Notes under the pieces: model-generated
Databases searched by the model: none
What the model saw: the letters and a program-made list of their open reading frames with translations, nothing else
What the model was told of the DNA's origin: nothing
Source of the DNA: an uncultured Dyadobacter sp.
GTDB taxonomy: Bacteria; Bacteroidota; Bacteroidia; Cytophagales; Spirosomataceae
Assembly (NCBI GenBank): GCA_946481035.1
Contig: CAMLNK010000383.1
Location: 1-5,233, forward strand
Length of the DNA: 5,233 bases
Direction: 5' to 3'
Shown: in pieces, positions 1 to 5,233 of the stretch
Position numbering within the stretch: position 1 is the stretch's first letter
Layout of the letters: each line of letters starts with the position of its first letter
Translations under genes and position numbers: made by a program

Positions 1-1508
1 TTCACGTAATAAATACCTGCGCTACGAATACCAGCTTCGCGTATAGACACGGTTGCTGTTCTGGCAGTAAAGCTTCTCGGCCCGTTCCATTGATATTCGA
101 CACCGCCAGAAGCCGTGAGTTCTACCGTTTGGCCCACTGTGTACGGGCCTCCGTTGCCCGCAGTAGCTGCCGGGAGCGGCAAAACGGTTACAGGTATTTC
201 AAATGTGAGCGGCGGATTGCCGTCGGTTTTGCATTCAGCTTTATAAATAGTACTTCGGGAAGGCGCCGCCGAAATAGATTGTGCATTTTGCCCCGTTGAC
301 CAAAACACTTTACCTGTACAACCATAACTTGTGAGCATGATTGTGTCGCCTGCGCAAATCGTATCCGACGAGACTACTCCTTCAAATACCCGCGGAAGAG
401 CCGACCGCAATGTCCAGTGAATGGTCTTTGCACGCAGTTTTCTCACACCGTCCCTCCTGCTCATCGCCGTCGAATCCAATATGGTAGCCGTCAATGTCGA
501 CCCGTCCGGCACCTGATCAGGTTTCAATATCAATTTGTTTGGATCCTGGGAAATTCGTTTCCCATTCAAATGCCATTCTACTTCGAGGCTATTGGGATTA
601 GGTTCCAACAAATGCAGCTTGAAGGCTGTTTGCTTGTCAATATGGATCTCAGAAGAGGTATCAGGTTCAATCCGTTCAACCGGGTTAACGATCTTCAAAA
701 TACTTTCCACCACGGCTTCACGACAGACAGCGCAATGATCCTTCTCCATATATTCCATTAAGCAGGTGCCCTGGGCTGGTTTATACCACCTGGCGGCTTC
801 ACCTTCAGAACCATGCTTGTAAATGCCTATTGAGGGAAAGTTAAGCCAGTTTTTCCATCTGACTTTTGTCTCTGAACTATCCCCGGTGATATTCGGTCCT
901 TCTCTTAAATACGTACCATACGGCCCTTGCCAATATTCGTCTGCAAGATTGGCAAGCGTATGCCCAACCTCATGAACACCCACATTATTCGAGTTTTTTT
1001 GAAGGCTAAAAATAGCAACACCACCTCCTGCCCCACCATAATATTGGGTATTGGCCAACATGATCACCATGTCGAAAGCGGGAAAATGGGTTGCCAATAG
1101 GTCTGAATATGCTTCCCGTTTCGTGATGGCTAGCAATCTGTGAATCGCTTCACCGAAAGAAACTCCGAAGAATGTCTCTCTCGTTTCAACCGGCTGATCG
1201 GGATAGGCATCTGGCGCCGTGCCCGGATTGGTGATTCCGCTCTCCTTTGAAGGCGTTCGGATCGCAAAGAAGTTGAAATAATCCTGGTACTTATCGTAAG
1301 GCTCATGGGTTCGAAAGAAATCCGCAAACTTCTTCGCCTCCGCTGCGAATTTGGGCATTTCGGCTTCCGTAAACCCATCGCCCAGAATGACGACATTAAT
1401 GCGGTTATCCTGCGGCCCGGCTTTGTAAAGTGTGTCTACCTGATAATGCTGGCCGAAAGTGCTGGTAATGGTGCACAGCAACCAAAAGAACAGAGAATAC
1501 GTCCTCAT
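1..1508 (-). CDS. M64 family zinc metallopeptidase, second tandem copy, C-terminus cut by window edge
   Basis: The frame is open from the ATG at 1508 to the left edge without a stop or frameshift, giving 502 visible residues. It has a Sec signal peptide (about residues 1-19, ending STFG before QH) and an M64 catalytic domain (about 22-280). The zinc-site motif HEVGHTLANLADEY is at 179-192: H179 and H183 are the predicted zinc ligands and E180 the general base. GTCLMEY at 247-253 resembles the metzincin Met-turn, with M251 under the metal. Cysteines C249, C259 and C262 follow the same C/CxxC pattern as in the neighbour. Ig/PKD-like beta modules follow at about 287-369, 374-445 and 446 onward. 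Residues 21-192 align without gaps to the upstream paralogue, about two thirds identical by hand count. By analogy roughly 100 residues, including a T9SS sorting domain, should lie beyond the window; this cannot be seen. The start is chosen because it places the signal peptide as in the paralogue. No Shine-Dalgarno sequence is visible. It is probably secreted; its substrate is unknown. Confidence 0.93.
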   Translation of the reverse strand, partial: MRTYSLFFWLLCTITSTFGQHYQVDTLYKAGPQDNRINVVILGDGFTEAEMPKFAAEAKKFADFFRTHEPYDKYQDYFNFFAIRTPSKESGITNPGTAPDAYPDQPVETRETFFGVSFGEAIHRLLAITKREAYSDLLATHFPAFDMVIMLANTQYYGGAGGGVAIFSLQKNSNNVGVHEVGHTLANLADEYWQGPYGTYLREGPNITGDSSETKVRWKNWLNFPSIGIYKHGSEGEAARWYKPAQGTCLMEYMEKDHCAVCREAVVESILKIVNPVERIEPDTSSEIHIDKQTAFKLHLLEPNPNSLEVEWHLNGKRISQDPNKLILKPDQVPDGSTLTATILDSTAMSRRDGVRKLRAKTIHWTLRSALPRVFEGVVSSDTICAGDTIMLTSYGCTGKVFWSTGQNAQSISAAPSRSTIYKAECKTDGNPPLTFEIPVTVLPLPAATAGNGGPYTVGQTVELTASGGVEYQWNGPRSFTARTATVSIREAGIRSAGIYYV

Positions 1509-1565
1509 AAATTACATCAATGAATAGTGTGTATTGAAAAATGGTTAACCTAGGATTTCATCCGC

Positions 1566-3377
1566 TTACTGCACCGCCACCTTCCCCGAAACTTCCCTGC
1601 CTCCATTTGTAAACCGGTACAAATACACCCCCACAGCCACATTCAGCTTAATGTCCGTTTTCTTCTCAAAAGATTTGGAGAGTATTTCCCTGCCAGCCTG
1701 ATCATACAGCTTGATATTCGATTTACCCCCCAACCTTGTTTCAACAGAAATGTAATCCCGAGCGGGATTCGGTGACACGGTTACCAATGCTTCCGGGCCG
1801 GTTGGCGTGGAAAGTATCGGATCGATCTTCACCTCGGTTTGTGCCGTTTGGGAGCATCCGTTTACATCTGTAACCGTAACTTCGTAAATACCGGCCTGAT
1901 CCAACGCAGCGTCGTTCAGGAAGACGTGCGAGAGCGTGGAAGCGAAGAGTTTCGGTCCGCTCCACAGGTAACCGGTTCCTCCGGTCGCGGTGAGTTCGAT
2001 CGTCCCCCCCTCGTAATAGGGCCCGCCATTGGCGGCGGTTGCATTCGGCAAGGCCATTACCTTCACCACCGCCTCAATGGTTTGCGTTGGTGCGCCTTCG
2101 ACTTTGCAAAAAGCAGAGTATTTGGTCGTCTGCCCAGGCTTCACTGTGATAGCATTCCCGGTCGCGCCGCCCGACCAGCTTAACGTACCCCGGCAGCCAA
2201 ATGCCGAAAGCGTCACCTCCTCACCGACGCAAATGGTATCCGAAGAAACTTTTACCCGAAACACGTCCGGAGTGCCGGATTTGAGCGTCCATTCAACCTT
2301 TCGTGTGCGGTCGGCCCGGGCTCCTTCGTACCGGCTCGTGGCGGTAGAGTCGAAAACGGTTGCCGCGAGCACCGCGCCGTCGGGTGCCTGATCGGGCGTG
2401 AGCGAGAGTTCCGCACCCGTGCTTTTAATCAGGTCTCCATTTACAGTCCATTGCACCTGTAATGTATTAGGATTAGGGACAAGCAAGTCAACTTTAAATG
2501 TCTGTACGTCTTTGACCGTAACTACACCACCCGGAGCCGGCTCTGCTTTTTCTATCGGATTCACCTGTTTCAGCAGGGTTTCCACCGTGGCTTCCCTGCA
2601 AACCACGCAAAACCCCTGATTTAAATATTCCATTAAGCAGGTTCCATTTGCCGGCTTATGCCAAAGCGCCGCATCGCCGGTATCTCCATGTTTGTAAATG
2701 CTGATACCGGGTTCATTCAGCCAGTTTTTCCAGCGCACGCGGGCGGCGCTGCTTTCCAGCGTCATGTTAGGGGCCTCCCATCCATAGCCCGGGCCAGCCC
2801 AATATTCGTCGTTGAGGTGCGAAAAAGTATGGCCGATCTCATGAACACCTATCGTATTCGCTTGTGTATGAAGCGTATGTACGGATATCCCCCCACCTGA
2901 CCCTCCGTAATAGGGTGTATTCACAAGCACAATCACCAAATCATACATCGGAAACTGGTTGGCAAGGAGCCCTTGCAGTACGTCATATTTGGAGATCGTC
3001 ACCAGGCGGTGGATGGAACTACCGAACGTGGAACCAAAAAACGTATTTTTTGTACCAACCGGCTGATCCTTGTAAGCATCCGGGGCAGTACCCGGGTTGG
3101 TCACACCGCTTTCGACGGAGGGGGTGCGAATGGCAAAAAAGTTGAAATAATTGCGATAGCGCACATAAGGATCATAACCGAGGAAGAAATCGGCAAACTT
3201 TTTGGCTTCCGTCGCAAATTTGGGAAGCTCCTGCTCGGTAAAGCCGTCACCGAGGACCACGACATTGATCCGGTTATCCAGCGGCCCTGTTTTGTAAAGC
3301 GTATCAACCTGATATTGCTGCCCGAATGCAAGCCCGGCAATGCAAATGGCGTATAATGTGATCAAAAATCTTTTCAT
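1566..3377 (-). CDS. Secreted M64 family (igalysin) zinc metallopeptidase with T9SS sorting domain
   Basis: A complete 603-residue protein, predicted to be an extracellular zinc endopeptidase. The signal peptide is about residues 1-19 (cleavage near AFG before QQ). The M64 catalytic domain spans about 22-280, with HEIGHTFSHLNDEY at 179-192: H179 and H183 bind zinc, E180 is the general base, and D190 is a candidate third ligand by inference. GTCLMEY at 245-251 resembles a metzincin Met-turn (M249). C247, C257 and C260 may form a disulfide or structural site. Three Ig/PKD-like modules follow (about 285-367, 372-443, 444-520). Residues 533-603 are a typical type A T9SS sorting domain, starting with VSPNPARDYISVE and ending GKVAVQ, so export is expected by Sec and then T9SS, with surface anchoring or release. 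The ATG lies two bases after the stop of the upstream small gene, which implies cotranscription and coupled translation. The family founder cleaves human IgA, but nothing here supports that substrate in this organism. Confidence 0.95.
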   Translation of the reverse strand: MKRFLITLYAICIAGLAFGQQYQVDTLYKTGPLDNRINVVVLGDGFTEQELPKFATEAKKFADFFLGYDPYVRYRNYFNFFAIRTPSVESGVTNPGTAPDAYKDQPVGTKNTFFGSTFGSSIHRLVTISKYDVLQGLLANQFPMYDLVIVLVNTPYYGGSGGGISVHTLHTQANTIGVHEIGHTFSHLNDEYWAGPGYGWEAPNMTLESSAARVRWKNWLNEPGISIYKHGDTGDAALWHKPANGTCLMEYLNQGFCVVCREATVETLLKQVNPIEKAEPAPGGVVTVKDVQTFKVDLLVPNPNTLQVQWTVNGDLIKSTGAELSLTPDQAPDGAVLAATVFDSTATSRYEGARADRTRKVEWTLKSGTPDVFRVKVSSDTICVGEEVTLSAFGCRGTLSWSGGATGNAITVKPGQTTKYSAFCKVEGAPTQTIEAVVKVMALPNATAANGGPYYEGGTIELTATGGTGYLWSGPKLFASTLSHVFLNDAALDQAGIYEVTVTDVNGCSQTAQTEVKIDPILSTPTGPEALVTVSPNPARDYISVETRLGGKSNIKLYDQAGREILSKSFEKKTDIKLNVAVGVYLYRFTNGGREVSGKVAVQ

Positions 3378-3382
3378 GGCTA
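3375..3382 (-). promoter_or_regulatory. Stop-start junction, probable translational coupling
   Basis: Read on the minus strand the junction is TAGCCATG: the TAG stop of the small upstream gene, two bases, then the ATG of the M64 peptidase. No separate Shine-Dalgarno sequence is visible before the ATG. The spacing suggests that ribosomes finishing the small protein reinitiate on the peptidase, which would tie the amounts of the two proteins together. The coupling is inferred from spacing only. Confidence 0.55.
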
Positions 3383-3874
3383 CTTAAAACTGAGGGTATA
3401 GATTTTCACGGAACCTCGCTCAGGTGTGACACTGAAAAGCTCCAAACCGTTGAGTCCGGAACGCATCGGCATCCGAATCAGCAACACTCCTTCTTTTGCA
3501 TGCATTTCCTCACGGCGGATATGGCCCGACGGATCACTCACCTCTACCGAACGATAAAGCGGATGCTCAAACACCATTTCCCGCTCCAACGAGCCTGTTT
3601 CATAGTGAGGGACTGCCCTGATTTGAACGGGAAATTGGACGGGATAAGAAAAGTCCTTCATCCGTCCGGTACCGGCACGTGCGCTCACGAGCGCGACGTT
3701 TTCGTTACCGCCCGGCTTACCGGTGATGCGGAAATTGAGAAAGAGAATATGGTCGGTCGACCGGGTATCGTAATTGGGAAGTTCACTGATTGTCAGTACG
3801 GAATGACCGGACCTGCAATGAAGCAATAGCAGGCTGGCAAGCGCGATGGCGACCGTGGAGAATAAGCGTAGCAT
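3380..3874 (-). CDS. Small exported or envelope protein of unknown function, upstream of M64 peptidases
   Basis: I do not recognise the family of this 164-residue protein. Residues 1-19 form a hydrophobic export signal or anchor with a basic start (MLRLF), ending LLLLHCRSG. Cys20 sits where a lipoprotein cysteine would, but His at -1 is not a canonical lipobox residue (Gly, Ala or Ser expected), so lipidation is uncertain. The rest has no further membrane segment. It alternates charged and hydrophobic residues in a pattern typical of beta-sandwich proteins, with stretches such as HILFLNFRITGKPG (about 43-56) and VKIYTLSFK at the C-terminus. No catalytic motif is visible. The ATG at 3874 is the only start that keeps the signal region, and no Shine-Dalgarno sequence precedes it. 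Its stop is two bases before the M64 gene, so it is probably first in that operon and may be an envelope partner, chaperone or inhibitor of the peptidases. That role rests on context alone. Confidence 0.8.
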   Translation of the reverse strand: MLRLFSTVAIALASLLLLHCRSGHSVLTISELPNYDTRSTDHILFLNFRITGKPGGNENVALVSARAGTGRMKDFSYPVQFPVQIRAVPHYETGSLEREMVFEHPLYRSVEVSDPSGHIRREEMHAKEGVLLIRMPMRSGLNGLELFSVTPERGSVKIYTLSFK

Positions 3875-3883
3875 GTGTAACCG

Positions 3884-3916
3884 AAAAAAGCTGTACGGAA
3901 GTCAATGTACAGCTTT
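3884..3916 (-). terminator. Intrinsic (Rho-independent) terminator after the decarboxylase gene
   Basis: Read on the minus strand, AAAGCTGTAC (3916-3907) and GTACAGCTTT (3896-3887) form a perfect 10-bp stem around a 10-base loop. A run of six T (3889-3884) follows, its first three bases being part of the stem. It begins 12 bases after the decarboxylase TGA, as expected for a 3' end. It ends only 9 bases before the start codon of the next gene, so it could also act as a leader attenuator for the downstream operon. The stem is only moderately GC-rich, so some readthrough is plausible. Confidence 0.82.
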
Positions 3917-3927
3917 ATTAACGATTT

Positions 3928-5233
3928 TCACAGCACCTGCATTACTTCTTCCATCTCACGGATGGCTATCAAAACGTCTTCTTTTTCCGTACGATAATTC
4001 ACAAACGCAGCTCGTATAGCCGAAGTACCCGATAACGAAGTAGGTGTCATAAAAACTTTTCCCCGACGATTTAGTTGGTTCAGAAAAGCCGGAATTCTTT
4101 CGACTCCAATTTTCAGTCGAAAACATACCACGTTCAGGCGAACGGGAGCTACCAATTCAAAATGCTCGCTGCCCTGGATGTAGTTTCCCAGCTCCTGTGC
4201 GCGGGCAATGCCGTTCTGCACGATCCATTCAAAGCCATTCCGCCCATATGCCGTGAGGCTAAACCAGGCAGGTAATGCCCGGAAGCGGCGCGAGTTTTCC
4301 GGAAGGAAGTTTAAATACGAAAAATTCTCCGACGGATCGCCGAGGTACGGCGCATTGGAGTTTTGAAAAGTGCTCACCTGCAACCGGCTATGCTCCTTCC
4401 GCACCAACGCGACTGCACTATCGTAAGGCACATTCATCCACTTGTGACAGTCGATGGTAATACTGTCGGCCTGCTCCCAGCCTTCGAGCAAATGCCGCTG
4501 AGACGGCTCACAAGCGGCAAATCCGCCGAATGCAGCATCGATATGGAGCCAGAAAGGGTACTTTTGTTTCAAAGCTACGATTGCCTTAATGTCGTCGAAA
4601 TCAACGGTATTCACGGTTCCCGCGCTGCAATTCACGATAACCGGCCGCCCCTGGTTTTCAATGAGTTTTTGCTCAAAATCAGCCAGATCCATCGCTTCCC
4701 GGCCGTCGAGCGCTTGAATGCGGACTACATTATTACTGCCTATCCCCAACATCGCCAACGATTTGATGACCGAAGAATGCGGTGTGGCGGCCATTACCAC
4801 CAGATCACCAGAAATACCTTCCCGCGAAACATCGTGCCCCGACCGCTCACCGGCCCATTGCCTCGCCACCGCCAATCCTGTGAAATTCGACATGGTAGCG
4901 CCTGTCACAAAACCACCGTTGAAATCCTCAGGCAAATGCAGCAGCTGGCACAGCAGCCTGATCGCTTCTTTTTCGACTATCGCCGAAACATCGCCCGCCC
5001 CTTGCATGGTTTGCGTGTTCTGGTCGTAAACAGCTGTGAGCCAGTCGCCGGCGATGGCCGCAGGTGTTGCCCCGCCTGTCACAAAGCCCCAGTACCGCGG
5101 TCCGGGACTCGCTACCATTAGTTTTTCGTAGTGTTTTCTAAATATTTCAATACTACCTAATGCACCGTTTCCCGCGTCTGTCAGATCAATTGAACCGACC
5201 GATTGCTCATTAATATAGGTTGGTTTTTCAGGA
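3928..5233 (-). CDS. PLP-dependent group II amino acid decarboxylase, N-terminus cut by window edge
   Basis: The frame is open to the right edge, giving 434 visible residues. The Met at 5118 is internal: 38 in-frame codons upstream of it fit the family (ending near IFRKHYEKL). A full-length member is about 450-490 residues, so only a few dozen are missing. In visible-residue numbering: family block SPGPRYWGFVTGG (about 42-54), phosphate-binding FVTGATMSNFTG (about 108-119), PLP-stacking His in TPHSSV (H152), HIDAAFGG with D232 for the pyridine nitrogen, and DCHKW with Schiff-base K264. Y306, nine residues before SRRFRAL, aligns with the catalytic loop Tyr332 of animal aromatic amino acid decarboxylase, which favours true decarboxylation over aldehyde synthase activity. 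No signal peptide is visible, so it is cytoplasmic. It should convert an L-amino acid to the amine and CO2. The substrate (aromatic, acidic or diaminobutyrate) cannot be told by eye. The terminator 12 bases downstream separates it from the peptidase genes. Confidence 0.93.
   Translation of the reverse strand, partial: PEKPTYINEQSVGSIDLTDAGNGALGSIEIFRKHYEKLMVASPGPRYWGFVTGGATPAAIAGDWLTAVYDQNTQTMQGAGDVSAIVEKEAIRLLCQLLHLPEDFNGGFVTGATMSNFTGLAVARQWAGERSGHDVSREGISGDLVVMAATPHSSVIKSLAMLGIGSNNVVRIQALDGREAMDLADFEQKLIENQGRPVIVNCSAGTVNTVDFDDIKAIVALKQKYPFWLHIDAAFGGFAACEPSQRHLLEGWEQADSITIDCHKWMNVPYDSAVALVRKEHSRLQVSTFQNSNAPYLGDPSENFSYLNFLPENSRRFRALPAWFSLTAYGRNGFEWIVQNGIARAQELGNYIQGSEHFELVAPVRLNVVCFRLKIGVERIPAFLNQLNRRGKVFMTPTSLSGTSAIRAAFVNYRTEKEDVLIAIREMEEVMQVL

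Larger units (their letters stand above)
1..3377 (-). repeat. Diverged tandem gene duplication (two M64 peptidase genes)
   Basis: The genes at 3377-1566 and 1508-1 are direct repeats of one ancestral gene, offset by 1869 bases at their starts. The offset becomes 1875 after a two-residue insertion in the left copy between the catalytic motif and the Met-turn-like motif. Similarity runs through the catalytic domain and all three visible beta modules, not just the active site. At DNA level the copies are well diverged: one of the longer exact matches I found is 18 bases, at 750-767 and 2625-2642, over the codons for CLMEY. The duplication is therefore old and is not an assembly artefact. Confidence 0.88.

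Noticed and set aside
1130..1396. An 88-codon minus-strand open frame in the left part
   Set aside because: It is an out-of-frame reading inside the second M64 gene. The correct frame gives a signal peptide and zinc motif with gapless similarity to the neighbouring peptidase.
1..1508. Possibility that the left M64 copy is a frameshifted pseudogene
   Set aside because: Reading codon by codon from the ATG at 1508 to the edge gives continuous family-like sequence with no stop or frame change. It lacks a stop only because the window ends.
1509..1565. Terminator or promoter in the gap between the two peptidase genes, including palindromes GGTTAACC (1543-1550) and CCTAGG (1549-1554)
   Set aside because: The palindromes are short, overlap each other and have no loop, so they cannot form a useful hairpin, and no T run follows directly. 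No convincing Bacteroidota promoter elements were found, so cotranscription is the simpler reading.
2029..2391. Plus-strand open frames of 70 to 127 codons opposite the complete peptidase gene
   Set aside because: They overlap one another and the peptidase on the opposite strand, and their translations show no domain or signal. They reflect the codon composition of the real gene.
1566..3377. Calling the peptidase an immunoglobulin A protease by function
   Set aside because: The family name comes from a gut bacterium enzyme. The T9SS domain, Ig/PKD-like modules and likely environmental host give no reason to infer IgA as substrate, so only the family is assigned.
4363..5121. A 252-codon open frame on the plus strand opposite the decarboxylase gene
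   Set aside because: It is fully antisense to a gene with a complete set of family motifs. Its translation is rich in Arg, His, Pro and Cys and has no recognisable domain, as expected for a complement-strand shadow.
1..5233. A mobile element, phage, toxin-antitoxin, CRISPR or defence system
   Set aside because: No transposase, integrase, short regular repeats, terminal inverted repeats or defence-gene motifs are visible on either strand. The only strong inverted repeat is the terminator.

Overview
The window looks like chromosomal DNA of a Bacteroidota bacterium, most likely an environmental Cytophagales (Dyadobacter- or Spirosoma-like; the genus is a guess). The main evidence is a type IX secretion (T9SS) C-terminal sorting domain on a secreted peptidase. 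Start codons without Shine-Dalgarno sequences, usual in this phylum, agree with it. Every supported gene is on the minus strand, so the window reads from right to left. The two outermost genes are cut by the window edges.

Right part (5233 to 3928): a nearly complete, cytoplasmic, pyridoxal-phosphate-dependent group II amino acid decarboxylase with its PLP-binding Lys and Asp and its loop Tyr in place. Twelve bases past its stop is a perfect 10-bp hairpin with a T run (3916 to 3884), a good intrinsic terminator.

Middle and left part (3874 to 1): a probable three-gene unit. First is a small exported or envelope protein of unknown family. Two bases after its stop begins a complete 603-residue M64 (igalysin, 'IgA peptidase') zinc metallopeptidase with a signal peptide, three Ig/PKD-like modules and a T9SS sorting domain. 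After a 57-base gap comes a second, collinear M64 paralogue, which is open to the left edge (502 residues visible). The two peptidases arose by an old tandem duplication and both keep every recognisable catalytic residue.

How the genes work together (inference): the small protein and the two peptidases look like an envelope or extracellular proteolysis locus, with the peptidases exported by Sec and then T9SS. Their substrate is unknown, and the family's IgA-protease name should not be taken literally here. The decarboxylase appears to be a separate transcription unit with no evident functional link. I see no mobile element, CRISPR array, RNA gene or clearly novel system. The points of most interest are the peptidase duplication, the coupled unknown small protein, and a terminator placed so close to that protein's start that no ordinary promoter fits between them.
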